From Candidatus Woesearchaeota archaeon (GTDB lineage Archaea > Nanobdellota > Nanobdellia > SCGC-AAA011-G17 > GW2011-AR20), in the NCBI GenBank assembly GCA_016203115.1, contig JACQNJ010000027.1, forward strand, positions 1-33,343: a stretch of DNA of 33,343 nucleotides, in the 5' to 3' direction. Positions 9,337 to 18,939 of the stretch are shown here, one piece after another. The notes beneath the pieces were generated by a model that was given only the letters and a program-made list of their open reading frames with translations, did no database searches and was not told the DNA's origin. Each line of letters starts with the position of its first letter. Positions within the stretch are counted from its first letter, which is position 1. The position numbers were made by a program, and so were the translations under genes.

Positions 9337-10386
9337 ATGGATGTACCACAGCAAATAGATTACTTGGAACCAGAAACTAGACAAAAAGTGTCTCTTCTTT
9401 TGGCGGAGACTGCTGATGAAAGAGCAATGCATTCTCGGGGTGAATCTGAATTAGTAAGATTAGTTAGAGGAATAGAGGAAAAAGCCCGCTTTGGAAGTGC
9501 AAAATTATTTCTGGAAACAAGAAGATTTGAATTTGCTGAAGAATTATTCTTGAGAAACGGGAGCTCTTTTTGGATGGCAGAAGCAGAGAGAATGCATGGA
9601 GAGCAGTTAGGACAGGAAGAACATTTTTCAAGAGCGAGAAAGTACCTTAAGACATCATTAAACAAAAGGGAAGCGATGCCTTGTCCAACAATTTTTCGTA
9701 TGGCAGTAGGATTATATCCTAAATCTGATTTAGAACGTTTATTTTTACCTTTAGCTGCCTTGTATGGGGGGAATATCCCTTTATTAATAACTGCTTTTCT
9801 TGCAAACGAACTTGGAAGAACTGATGAAGTAGAAACAATTTATCAGGGAAAGAAAAGAGAGTTAGTGGAAGCAGAAGTATATCTTCCATTTGAGGATACT
9901 GAAGATCATGAAACAGCAGAGGGAGTTGAATCCCCATTTGGGGATGAAGATACTGATGACTATGAATCTGATGCAGAACATCATATGTATGTTGAAGATT
10001 TAAGAAGTGAATATGCAGAATTATGTGAAACTCTTGGAAGATTTGATGAGGCAATAGATCATATTTTAGATGGAGACTTAAATTATCATATTTTACTGCA
10101 TGAGCCATTTTCTACTGTTGTAGAAAGAAGAGAAGACAGAAATGAGATTTATGAACGGGCTTTATTAAGACATTTCGGAAGAGATCCCTTCCATAGAGCA
10201 TTAGCACTTGAAAAAGTTGGAAGGGCTGATGAAGCAAGAGGATATTATCATAAAGCAATGTTGGATGGGGAAGATGAATTGGATTTTGGCGAAGCATTTA
10301 GCATAGCGAGAAGATTAGGAAGTTCTAAAAAAGTAGAAGCATATGATGCTGTTGCTACTCATTTATATGCACATGGGCACATTTAA
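9337..10386 (+). CDS. Alpha-helical TPR-like protein with acidic central region, unknown function
   Basis: ORF with repeat-like helical segments (LGRFDEAIDHIL, LEKVGRADEARGYYHKAM). Confidence 0.65.
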   Translation: MDVPQQIDYLEPETRQKVSLLLAETADERAMHSRGESELVRLVRGIEEKARFGSAKLFLETRRFEFAEELFLRNGSSFWMAEAERMHGEQLGQEEHFSRARKYLKTSLNKREAMPCPTIFRMAVGLYPKSDLERLFLPLAALYGGNIPLLITAFLANELGRTDEVETIYQGKKRELVEAEVYLPFEDTEDHETAEGVESPFGDEDTDDYESDAEHHMYVEDLRSEYAELCETLGRFDEAIDHILDGDLNYHILLHEPFSTVVERREDRNEIYERALLRHFGRDPFHRALALEKVGRADEARGYYHKAMLDGEDELDFGEAFSIARRLGSSKKVEAYDAVATHLYAHGHI

Positions 10387-11154
10387 CTAGCCAATGTAGC
10401 TTACTCTATCTTGTTGAGCTGACATTGCCTTCGTTAGTTTGCTCAATGTTTTTGATGAGATATCAACTTCTTTTTCTATGCTTTCTATTTCTTTGTCTAG
10501 GCTTTCAATATCTAGATTTAATTCAAATGAATTTTTTAACACCTTAAGAAGCTCTCGAGCGCCTCTAATGCCTATGTAGGTAGGATGACCGAATGTCTGA
10601 GCTAGTAATATCATTCCTGGAATTTTTCTTTTTGAGGCCAAGCCGATTAGCAGTCCTGAAACTCCAATAATCGGACCTACAACCCCAAAGATATTTGTGT
10701 TGATACTTTTTGATTTATACTTCTTTATTATTGCTTTTTCATTTGCTGTGCAGTATACTAATGGCTGTTTTGGTATTTTAGGCAAGCCAATTCCTCCCAG
10801 TGTAATTATCTCTTTTCCACCCTGTTTTTGAAATATGTTAAGAATTGTTTCACAAAATGCATGGCATGAAGTCTCATCTAAAGGTTGGATGTCGCCTGAT
10901 ACGAAAAGAAAATCCCTTTTTTTGCCTTTTTTGTAATAAACCTCTATCTTTGGCAGATCAACTAAGTTTTCTTCGTTGACAAACACTGAATGAGGAAAAT
11001 GTGATGAATAAATTTCCATCATTTTTTTTGCGCCAACAGAATCTATCATAAAATCTATTGCTATTTTACCCACGTTTCCTATTCCTGGGAGCCCTTCTAT
11101 AAGAATTGGGTCTTTTAATTTAATTTTCTCAAATTCTTTTATTTCAAACTCCAT
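10387..11154 (-). CDS. PAC2 family (proteasome assembly chaperone) protein
   Basis: DPILIEGLPGIGNVGKIA...SHFPHSVFVNEE and GVSGLLIGLA...LAQTFGHPTYIG...A signatures. Confidence 0.88.
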   Translation of the reverse strand: MEFEIKEFEKIKLKDPILIEGLPGIGNVGKIAIDFMIDSVGAKKMMEIYSSHFPHSVFVNEENLVDLPKIEVYYKKGKKRDFLFVSGDIQPLDETSCHAFCETILNIFQKQGGKEIITLGGIGLPKIPKQPLVYCTANEKAIIKKYKSKSINTNIFGVVGPIIGVSGLLIGLASKRKIPGMILLAQTFGHPTYIGIRGARELLKVLKNSFELNLDIESLDKEIESIEKEVDISSKTLSKLTKAMSAQQDRVSYIG

Positions 11155-11311
11155 ATTTAGCCTTATATTTCAGCCTCCATTTTCCGTATGGATCCTGAGG
11201 AGAGTATTTCGCAGGTTTTGTTGATAATGTTTGTGCTGAGCAAACACCACACTCCTTTTTTAATGTATATCTTAAACATTTACTGCACTTCAATATTTCT
11301 ACCTTGTTCAT
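11144..11311 (-). CDS. nop10: Ribosome biogenesis protein Nop10 (H/ACA RNP)
   Basis: Translated by hand, absent from the ORF track: MNKVEILKCSKCLRYTLKKECGVCSAQTLSTKPAKYSPQDPYGKWRLKYKAKYGV*. Stop/start overlap with aIF2alpha; 11-nt overlap with PAC2. Confidence 0.93.
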   Translation of the reverse strand: MNKVEILKCSKCLRYTLKKECGVCSAQTLSTKPAKYSPQDPYGKWRLKYKAKYGV

Positions 11312-12075
11312 TTCCTTTTAAACTCTACCTTTACACTTATGTCTTTTGTGAATTTTGTTGTTGAATCTGTTATTTTTTTTAATACTGACTCTGCTTCTTT
11401 GTAATCTGGAGCATTGATTGTTAGCTTGTAATTTGGTGCTCCCAGATAAGTTAATGAGGCTTGATATGCACTTATATGCTTTAAAGTTTTTTTAATATCC
11501 TCTATTCCCTCTCCGGAAAAACTTTGTAATTTCACTATTGAGGAGACCGAGACAGAAGGTATTTGGATCTTTTCCTTTATCTTTTCTGTTAATATTTTTT
11601 CTATTTTTGCAGGAATTTTTAAATCTTTTAGTTTTATTTGGTCTTTTACAACTTCATAAAAGCATGGTGTCAACGCACCATACTTCTCTATCATAATATT
11701 ACCTGCTTGTTTGTACATTTCATCCAAGCTTATTTTCAACTCTTTTGCTGCACTTTCCAAGATTTTTTCTGCTTTCTGCTCTTGCTTGTATTCTGCAACT
11801 TTTTTTATTCTTTGAGATTGATTGACTCTTCTTAATGAAAGGTCAACGTGGCCTTTTTCTCTGTAGATGTTTAATGCTTTACATACAATCTGCTTTCCTT
11901 CCCTTACATGGTCCCTTAAATTTCTTATTCTACCTGGAGCTATTTCAGAAATATGAATCATACCCTCGATTTTGTATTCTTCAATGTCAACAAAAATAGA
12001 ATGGGGCAGTATTTTCTTTACTGTGCACATGACGAGTTCGCCAACTTCTGGCAACCCTTGTTTTTTATATAACAT
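11308..12075 (-). CDS. Translation initiation factor aIF2 subunit alpha
   Basis: S1 domain: GELVMCTVKKILPHSIFVDIEEYKIEGMIHISEIAPGRIRNLRDHVREGK. Confidence 0.95.
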   Translation of the reverse strand: MLYKKQGLPEVGELVMCTVKKILPHSIFVDIEEYKIEGMIHISEIAPGRIRNLRDHVREGKQIVCKALNIYREKGHVDLSLRRVNQSQRIKKVAEYKQEQKAEKILESAAKELKISLDEMYKQAGNIMIEKYGALTPCFYEVVKDQIKLKDLKIPAKIEKILTEKIKEKIQIPSVSVSSIVKLQSFSGEGIEDIKKTLKHISAYQASLTYLGAPNYKLTINAPDYKEAESVLKKITDSTTKFTKDISVKVEFKRK

Positions 12076-12077
12076 CT

Positions 12078-12257
12078 TTATTCAAGTACCTCAAGAATTT
12101 GGGCTTTAATTTTAGCCTTACCTCCGCTTGGCGATGCTAGAATATTACTGCATACTAAACACTTTATCTCTGAGGCTGCTTTACCGAATATTATCTGTTC
12201 GTTCTTACATTTCATGCATCTTACCTTAATAAATTTACTTGTCGGTTCTTTAATCAT
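12078..12257 (-). CDS. rps27e: Ribosomal protein S27e
   Basis: Translated by hand, absent from the ORF track: MIKEPTSKFIKVRCMKCKNEQIIFGKAASEIKCLVCSNILASPSGGKAKIKAQILEVLE*. CxxC...CxxC zinc ribbon. Confidence 0.93.
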   Translation of the reverse strand: MIKEPTSKFIKVRCMKCKNEQIIFGKAASEIKCLVCSNILASPSGGKAKIKAQILEVLE

Positions 12258-12574
12258 TTTTCCTGCTCTATTACTAATTTTTTTGTCCTAAACCCTTTTC
12301 TCTGTACTGTTGTTTTTTTACAGACTTGGCATGTAAACTTAATATTTGTCTTTTTTGATATTTTTGCGCCTGTTCTCTTGAATTGGGATATTGGAGGCTT
12401 TGAACCCCATTTTCCCTTATTGCCTGCGCCTTGACCTCTTCCTCTTTTTCTGGCCCTCTTAATTGAGCCATGCTTAAGAGCACCTCTTTCTCGTCCCTTT
12501 ACCTCTGAAACCTTGTGTTCTGAGTATTTTCTGCAGTATTTACAATACTTTTTTACAGCTCTAGGGAATTTCAT
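12254..12574 (-). CDS. rpl44e: Ribosomal protein L44e
   Basis: MKFPRAVKKYCKYCRKYSEHKV...RGRGQGAGNKGKWGSKPP. Confidence 0.93.
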   Translation of the reverse strand: MKFPRAVKKYCKYCRKYSEHKVSEVKGRERGALKHGSIKRARKRGRGQGAGNKGKWGSKPPISQFKRTGAKISKKTNIKFTCQVCKKTTVQRKGFRTKKLVIEQEK

Positions 12575-13167
12575 ATTTCTTGCGCTCTCTTATTTATTAT
12601 TAGTAATTCTGCTATTTCTGAAGGCAAATTTGCAACATATTCTTCTTCAAAAGGACCATATACTTTTTGGTCATTCCCTATAAATTGGGGTACTGGATTG
12701 GTGAACCGGACGGTTTTTAAATTTTCCCCTTCTTTTTTTTCAGGAGGTTTGACTTCTAAAGATGGCTGTTTCTTGTCCAATACCTTAGCAAGGACGTTTT
12801 CTCTATAAAAATTGAGATTAGAAACTAGAGTATTATACATCTCCTGCTCTTCTTTTAACATGGAGGAATCATTTAATGAGCCTGTTTTTGAGGCTATTAA
12901 TGCTAGTTTTACTATCTTATTTTCTCTTCTTTCATAGATCTCTTTTAACATTTTTTTAATGTTTTCTAATTGTTTTGCTGTTTTTCCCACTTCTTTTTCT
13001 GCGAAAATTGAGTTTTGCTGCCTTTGAGAGTCTAAAATCTCTGTTTTTTCATTTAAATAAGAAACAACTTCTGTTAGGAAAGCATCCGGGATTTTTTGCA
13101 GCTCTGGATAGATTTTTTCTTTTCTTAACAGATCATAGACTCCTTCATAGGTTATTATGTTTGTCAT
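12571..13167 (-). CDS. Archaeal GINS complex subunit (Gins51/15-like)
   Basis: Helical N-terminal domain plus small C-terminal domain (VRFTNPVPQFIGNDQKVYGPFEEEYVANLPSEIAELLI); conserved neighbourhood with L44e/S27e/aIF2alpha. Confidence 0.85.
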   Translation of the reverse strand: MTNIITYEGVYDLLRKEKIYPELQKIPDAFLTEVVSYLNEKTEILDSQRQQNSIFAEKEVGKTAKQLENIKKMLKEIYERRENKIVKLALIASKTGSLNDSSMLKEEQEMYNTLVSNLNFYRENVLAKVLDKKQPSLEVKPPEKKEGENLKTVRFTNPVPQFIGNDQKVYGPFEEEYVANLPSEIAELLIINKRAQEI

Positions 13168-13237
13168 GCTTTTTAAGTATTATTGTGTCTTTTATTCTTT
13201 TCGTAAGCTTTTAATGCTTTTTAGAATTGTTGCTTTT

Positions 13238-14215
13238 ATGTATAAGATTAAACAGATTCCTGAGGATTTTGCTGTAGAAGAAATTATTGACCTAAATCTT
13301 ACTGAAAAGGGAGATTATAGCTATTTTTTAGTTGAAAAGAAGAATTGGAACACTAAAGATATTATCAAGATTATTGCTAAGAGGCTAAACATTAGGGAGA
13401 GGAGAATAAATATAGCAGGGATTAAAGATAAACTTGCCTTAACTAAGCAGCATCTTTCTGTTTTTGGTATTAACCCTAGAAATTTAGAGAAAATTAAAAT
13501 TAAAGATGTCAAGATTAAATTTATTGGCTATGGTGATGAAAGGATAAGACTAGGACAGGCTGCTGAAAATAAATTTAAAATAATTGTTAGAAACTTGGAT
13601 AATATTGGAAGAAAAATCAGTTTTATTGAAAATTACTTTGATGATCAGAGATTTGGAGGCAGAAACCATTTACTTGGAGAAGCTTTAGTTAAAAAAGAAT
13701 TTAGAAAATTTTGTTATATGCTTCGTTTGAAATGGGATAAAAATGACTATATTGGTGCTATTAGAAAATTAAAGAAAAGTATGTTGACTTTTTACATTAA
13801 TTCTTATCAAAGTCTTTTATGGAACAAAGCTGTTTCTTCTTATCTTAACTCAAATTATATAAATTGCTTTTCTGTTGATTATAGTGCAGGTAATCTTGTT
13901 TTTTGTTCTGGCAAAGTTGACAATATTAAATTTCCTGTTTTAGGTTTCGGAACTGAATTTAGTGAAAAAAAAATTTCTAAGATTTATAATGAAATTTTAA
14001 AAGAAGAAAAAATAAAACTCGAAGACTTTATTTTCAAAGAAATCCCCGAACTTGTCAGTGAAGGCGTTGACAGAGATTTGGTTGTTGCTGTTAAAGACAT
14101 TAAAATCAAATATTTTGATGACGAAAGAAATCAGGGAAAGAGAAAAGCGGTATTAAGATTTAGCTTGCCTCCTGGAAGCTATGGCACTATTGTTGTGAAG
14201 AAAATGTTTAACTAG
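13238..14215 (+). CDS. truD: tRNA pseudouridine(13) synthase TruD
   Basis: MYKIKQIPEDFAVEEI start; GIKDKLALTKQHLSV; C-terminal LRFSLPPGSYGTIVVKKM. Confidence 0.93.
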   Translation: MYKIKQIPEDFAVEEIIDLNLTEKGDYSYFLVEKKNWNTKDIIKIIAKRLNIRERRINIAGIKDKLALTKQHLSVFGINPRNLEKIKIKDVKIKFIGYGDERIRLGQAAENKFKIIVRNLDNIGRKISFIENYFDDQRFGGRNHLLGEALVKKEFRKFCYMLRLKWDKNDYIGAIRKLKKSMLTFYINSYQSLLWNKAVSSYLNSNYINCFSVDYSAGNLVFCSGKVDNIKFPVLGFGTEFSEKKISKIYNEILKEEKIKLEDFIFKEIPELVSEGVDRDLVVAVKDIKIKYFDDERNQGKRKAVLRFSLPPGSYGTIVVKKMFN

Positions 14216-14782
14216 ATTTTTACTGAGGAAATTGTTAATTCTTCCATCTACAATTAAATGAAAGCTAAATCCAAGCATTCCAAAAATTGGAAGTATTGCC
14301 ATTTTAATTGGTTCCTGCCATAAAGTTGATCCTATTATAAATAAAAATATTCCCCAGATAAAAACTGTTTTATAATTATGAAAAAACTTTCCTTTTCTTG
14401 TGTAAAGAGGCTTTTTCCTGCCATCCAGGATGTAATAAATTATTACTGGGGCAAAAAATAGTAATGCATATTTCTCATACCATCTTGATTCAATATTTTT
14501 TGTTTCTTTTATTAAGAAATCAGTATCTGGCAGAAAATTGCTGTATAGGAACACTATAAAAGCTATTACAAGAGATCCTAAAACATTCATTTTAAAGAAA
14601 AATATTCCTACTAAAATGTATGCTATAGCTATCGGCAAAACTATTCTTTTAAATGCCCATTTTAGAAATCCAAAATGCTCTCTAATTTCATCTTCTATCT
14701 TTTGAAAATTCACGTAAGAAGGTATTTTCTTTGATATAAGCTTATCCCAGTAGATACTTAATTTTTTTCTTGTATTTTCCAT
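14153..14782 (-). CDS. Membrane protein, possibly YdjM/DUF457-like membrane-bound hydrolase
   Basis: Multiple TM segments with SNFLPDTDFLI and HLIVDGRIN motifs; convergent with truD. Confidence 0.6.
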   Translation of the reverse strand: MENTRKKLSIYWDKLISKKIPSYVNFQKIEDEIREHFGFLKWAFKRIVLPIAIAYILVGIFFFKMNVLGSLVIAFIVFLYSNFLPDTDFLIKETKNIESRWYEKYALLFFAPVIIYYILDGRKKPLYTRKGKFFHNYKTVFIWGIFLFIIGSTLWQEPIKMAILPIFGMLGFSFHLIVDGRINNFLSKNLVKHFLHNNSAIASRRQAKS

Positions 14783-14870
14783 AAATCTGGTAAATGTTAA
14801 TTATTAATAAAATTTTTGATTTAATCTTATCAAAACAAAAATTAATAAATTGATTGAAACTAGCTAAAAT

Positions 14871-16067
14871 ATGTTTAAATTTTTAAAAGACAAATTCAAG
14901 GATGTAGTTGATAAATTCTCTAAGAAAGTTGAAGAAGAAGGGAAAGATGTCAAGCCTGAAGCAGAAGAGAAAAAAGAAGATGTAAAGCAGGAACCTAAGA
15001 AAATTAAACCCTTGAAAAAAGCCCTTAAAGAGGCTGTTAAATTTGAAGAAAAGGTTGAGGATAAATTAGTTGATCTTAAAGGAGACACTGAAAAGAAATC
15101 TTTTTTTGAGTCTTTGAAAGAAAAATTTGCTGAAAAGCCTGAGAAACCTGAAGTTATGGGAGAAATCTCTGATGAAGAAATAAAGAAAAAATCTTTTCTT
15201 GCATCTGTCAAAGAAAAAGTAACAACGAAGAAGATTAATGAGAAACAATTTGATGAGTTTTTTTGGGATATTGAGCTTGGTTTAATGGAGAACAATGTTG
15301 CTGCAGAGGTTATTGACAAGATTAAAGATGACTTAAAGAAAAATTTAGTTGATCAGCCCTTGAAAAGGGGGAATATTGAAGAAACAATAATTGACTCTTT
15401 AAAAAAGAGTTTAGGTGAAGTCTTGAACTTTGAACCTGTAGATTTAGTAGGAAAAATTAATGAAAGCGAGAAACCTTTTGTAATAATATTCTTTGGTATT
15501 AATGGAGCGGGAAAAACTACTACTATTGCTAAAGTTGCCAATTTGCTGATGAAAAATAAGCTCAAATGCCTATTAGTTGCTGCAGATACCTTCAGGGCTG
15601 CTGCAATCCAACAACTAGAAGAGCATGGAAAGAAACTTGGAATAAAAGTTGTAAGACAGGATTATGGAAGCGACCCTGCCGCAGTTGCATTTGACGGTGT
15701 GAAAAGCGCTAAAGCCAGAGGAATCGATGTTGTTCTTATTGATACTGCTGGAAGACAGCATAGCAATGAAAATTTGATGGAAGAAATGAAAAAAATTGTA
15801 AGAGTCATAAAGCCCAATATGAAACTTTTTATTGGGGAAAGTATTACTGGAAATGACTGCATTGAGCAAGTAAAGAAATTTGATGAGATTGTTAAAATAG
15901 ATGGTATTATCTTAAGCAAAGCAGATATAGATGAAAAAGGTGGAACTGCATTAAGCGTTAGCTATGTTTCTGGAAAGCCTATTTTATTCTTTGGTGTAGG
16001 GCAAAAATATGATGATTTAAAACAATTTGATAAAGATTATGTTTTGAAAAACTTAGGATTAAATTGA
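14871..16067 (+). CDS. ftsY: Signal recognition particle receptor FtsY
   Basis: Charged N-terminus then NG domain: GINGAGKTTTIAKVA, DTFRAAAIQQLEEH, DTAGRQHSN, LSKADIDEKGGTALS. Confidence 0.95.
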   Translation: MFKFLKDKFKDVVDKFSKKVEEEGKDVKPEAEEKKEDVKQEPKKIKPLKKALKEAVKFEEKVEDKLVDLKGDTEKKSFFESLKEKFAEKPEKPEVMGEISDEEIKKKSFLASVKEKVTTKKINEKQFDEFFWDIELGLMENNVAAEVIDKIKDDLKKNLVDQPLKRGNIEETIIDSLKKSLGEVLNFEPVDLVGKINESEKPFVIIFFGINGAGKTTTIAKVANLLMKNKLKCLLVAADTFRAAAIQQLEEHGKKLGIKVVRQDYGSDPAAVAFDGVKSAKARGIDVVLIDTAGRQHSNENLMEEMKKIVRVIKPNMKLFIGESITGNDCIEQVKKFDEIVKIDGIILSKADIDEKGGTALSVSYVSGKPILFFGVGQKYDDLKQFDKDYVLKNLGLN

Positions 16068-16655
16068 GCTTCCTATTAAAAGTATTATTAATATTCCTAA
16101 GGTATTCATTGAATAGGAGATTATTGTGAACATTTTTTCTGAAAGCTTAGTATAAGAAGCTAATAAGGTTACTCCAATATCATCGGGCAGTGGAGAGGCT
16201 ATTATAATGTATCCGAGAATTATTACTAAATGCCTTTTTATTGATTTTGGGATGAGGCTTGTAAGATGAGCTATTCCTTTTTCTTTTGACAAGTTTTTGA
16301 ATTCATCTGCTACTGAATACCTTATGAATCTGAATATAGTCAAGTCACCTATTACTGCTCCAGCACCACCAATAATGGCTGCTATTAAGATATTTTGGTC
16401 TCCTGCTAAAACAAATAAAACTACTGTGGCTGCTGCTGATGTAAAACCATATGTATAGAATATCCCTGCTATGAAAATTCCCAGATATCCTAACGGAGCT
16501 AATACATTGTGTATGTGAATGTTAATGTTGTCATTAAACATTAGAAGTACTAAAATATAAGTTGTTACCAATATAGCTATTTTGGGATATGTATATGATA
16601 CCTCTTTTTGCATATTCATGTTAAATATCTTATCTATAAATGCTTTTTCTTTCAT
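16059..16655 (-). CDS. Polytopic membrane protein (weak resemblance to DedA/VTT-type small membrane proteins)
   Basis: Four or so TM segments; APLGYLGIFIAGIFYTYGF...AAIIGGAGAVIGDLTIFRFIRY. Confidence 0.6.
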   Translation of the reverse strand: MKEKAFIDKIFNMNMQKEVSYTYPKIAILVTTYILVLLMFNDNINIHIHNVLAPLGYLGIFIAGIFYTYGFTSAAATVVLFVLAGDQNILIAAIIGGAGAVIGDLTIFRFIRYSVADEFKNLSKEKGIAHLTSLIPKSIKRHLVIILGYIIIASPLPDDIGVTLLASYTKLSEKMFTIISYSMNTLGILIILLIGSSI

Positions 16656-16691
16656 ATAAAGATTTAAAAATGCCTTTTTCTTTCTTTCTTT

Positions 16692-18047
16692 ATGGTTTTA
16701 GACAATCTTGGAGATAAGTTAAAGGAAAGCCTCAGGAAAATAGCCAGGAGCATGACTGTTGATGAGGCTGCTATCCAGAATTTGGTTAAGGACATTCAGA
16801 GGTCTTTATTGCAAGCGGATGTTGATGTAGGTTTAGTATTAGACATTACTAAGAAAATTAAGGAAAGAGCGCTGAAAGAGAAAGATGTTAAAGGCCTTAA
16901 TTTAAGAGAGAGGATTGTTAATATTGTTTATGAGGAATTAGTTAATTTTTTGGGGGATGAGAGAGCTGATATTGTTATTGAGAGAAGAAAACCTTTCAAG
17001 ATCATGATGGTAGGTTGCTATGGTTCCGGAAAAACCACGAGTGTTGCTAAGATAGCTAAATTTTACCAGAAAAGGGGAAATAAAATAGCTGCTTTAGGAT
17101 TAGATGTACATAGACCTGCTGCTCCTGAGCAACTTCAGCAAGTTTGTGATGCTATTCATGTTCCTGTTTTCATTGATAAAAGTGAAAAAAATGCTTTAAA
17201 AATTTATGAGAAATATGAAAAAGAGTTTAGTAAATATGATATCCTAATTGTAGATACTGCGGGAAGACATGATTTAGATCCTGAATTAGTTAAAGAAATT
17301 GAGGATTTATCTGAGAGAATACAACCTGATGAAAAACTTTTAGTTATGAGTGCTGATATAGGACAAGCTGCACAGAAGTTAGCTAAAGGATTTCATGATG
17401 CTTGTGGAATTACTGGAATTATTATTACTAAATTAGATGGAACTGCTAAGGGTGGAGGAGCTTTATCAGGAGCTGCTGTTAGTGGAGCTAAAGTTAAATT
17501 TATTGGCATTGGGGAAAAAGTTGATGACTTAGAATTATTTAATCCTAAAGGCTTTGTTGGAAGATTATTGGGTATGGGGGATATAGAGACTTTACTTGAA
17601 AAAGCTAAAGAGGCAATTGACAGTGAAAAAGCTGAGGATATGAGCAAGAGATTATTGGAAGGTGATTTTAACCTAGTTGATTTATATGAGCAGATGGAGG
17701 CTATGAATAAGATGGGGCCCTTGAATAAAATTATGGAAATGGTTCCCGGATTTGGGCAAATTAAATTACCTAAAGAGACATTGAAAGTCCAGGAAGATAA
17801 GCTAGAGAGATGGAAATATGCTATGAACAGTATGAATAAAAATGAGTTGGAGAATCCTGAACTGATTTTAGAAGGCAATAGAATACAGAGAATAGCCAAG
17901 GGGAGTGGTGTTAGCGGGGCTGAGATAAGGGAATTAATAAAGCAGTATAGAATGTCCAGGAAGATGATGAAAATGATGAAAGGAGGAGATCCTGAAAAAT
18001 TAATGAAAAGATTTCAAGGTAAACTTGGAAAAGGGTTTGGGATGTAA
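16692..18047 (+). CDS. Signal recognition particle 54 kDa protein SRP54
   Basis: GCYGSGKTTSVAKIAKFYQKRG, DTAGRHDLD, TKLDGTAKGGGALS, Met-rich M domain. Confidence 0.96.
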   Translation: MVLDNLGDKLKESLRKIARSMTVDEAAIQNLVKDIQRSLLQADVDVGLVLDITKKIKERALKEKDVKGLNLRERIVNIVYEELVNFLGDERADIVIERRKPFKIMMVGCYGSGKTTSVAKIAKFYQKRGNKIAALGLDVHRPAAPEQLQQVCDAIHVPVFIDKSEKNALKIYEKYEKEFSKYDILIVDTAGRHDLDPELVKEIEDLSERIQPDEKLLVMSADIGQAAQKLAKGFHDACGITGIIITKLDGTAKGGGALSGAAVSGAKVKFIGIGEKVDDLELFNPKGFVGRLLGMGDIETLLEKAKEAIDSEKAEDMSKRLLEGDFNLVDLYEQMEAMNKMGPLNKIMEMVPGFGQIKLPKETLKVQEDKLERWKYAMNSMNKNELENPELILEGNRIQRIAKGSGVSGAEIRELIKQYRMSRKMMKMMKGGDPEKLMKRFQGKLGKGFGM

Positions 18048-18048
18048 A

Positions 18049-18312
18049 ATGACTCTACCTGTGGTTTATAGAAAGAAAAGGTTTAGAAAATTTCCATTCG
18101 GTATAAGAGAATTGTTTAAAGAAGGAATTGTTGTTTTTATACCAAAAGATTCGGAGCTTGGCGATAAAGGGCTTTTTCAAATAGCAGATTTAGTCAATGA
18201 TGAAAAAAATAAAAACAAACTTTCTAATGCACCTAAGTTAAGATATGAAATAATGGAAGTATGCGAAAAATTCGGTTATTTAGAGAATTTGAAGAAAAAT
18301 AAAAAGGGCTAA
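18049..18312 (+). CDS. Small conserved-looking hypothetical protein
   Basis: ATG 1 nt after SRP54 stop; MTLPVVYRKKRFRKFPFGIRELFKEG. Confidence 0.6.
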   Translation: MTLPVVYRKKRFRKFPFGIRELFKEGIVVFIPKDSELGDKGLFQIADLVNDEKNKNKLSNAPKLRYEIMEVCEKFGYLENLKKNKKG

Positions 18313-18342
18313 TTTTATAAATCCTTTTTCTATACTAATATT

Positions 18343-18939
18343 ATGGAACTACTTAAACAAGGTGCTGAAGCGAAATTATGGGAAGATGAAGGCTTCTTGA
18401 TTAAAGAAAGAATTAAGAAGAATTATAGAATTGATGAAATAGACAACAAATTAAGAAAAACTAGAACTAGAAAAGAGGCTAAGTTACTTGAAAAATCTCA
18501 TAGTCTGATAAATGTTCCAAAGCTATACAATGTTGATGAAAAATCTATGACAATTACTATGGAGTTTGTCCATGGAGATTTAGTTAAGAATGTTTTTGAT
18601 GAGCTGAATGAGAGGATTAGAGTAAATTTATGCGTGGATATGGGAAAACAGATTGCTGAATTACACAATAATAATATCGTTCATGGAGACTTGACTACAA
18701 GCAATATGATTCTTAATAAAGATAAATTATTTTTCTTTGATTTCGGGTTGGGGTTTGAATCTTTAAGAGTTGAAGATAAGGCTGTAGATTTACATTTGCT
18801 GAGACAGACTTTCGAAAGCAAGCATTATTTACATTCTGAAAAGGCTTTTGATAGTGTTTTAAGAGGATATTCTGCTAAAGGAGATAAAAATGCTGTTGAA
18901 AGACTAAAAAAAGTTGAAGGAAGAGGAAGATATAAATGA
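18343..18939 (+). CDS. KEOPS-associated serine/threonine kinase Bud32
   Basis: GAEAKLW, KTRTRKEAKLL, VHGDLTTSNMI, FFDFGLG, GRGRYK C-terminus. Confidence 0.93.
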   Translation: MELLKQGAEAKLWEDEGFLIKERIKKNYRIDEIDNKLRKTRTRKEAKLLEKSHSLINVPKLYNVDEKSMTITMEFVHGDLVKNVFDELNERIRVNLCVDMGKQIAELHNNNIVHGDLTTSNMILNKDKLFFFDFGLGFESLRVEDKAVDLHLLRQTFESKHYLHSEKAFDSVLRGYSAKGDKNAVERLKKVEGRGRYK

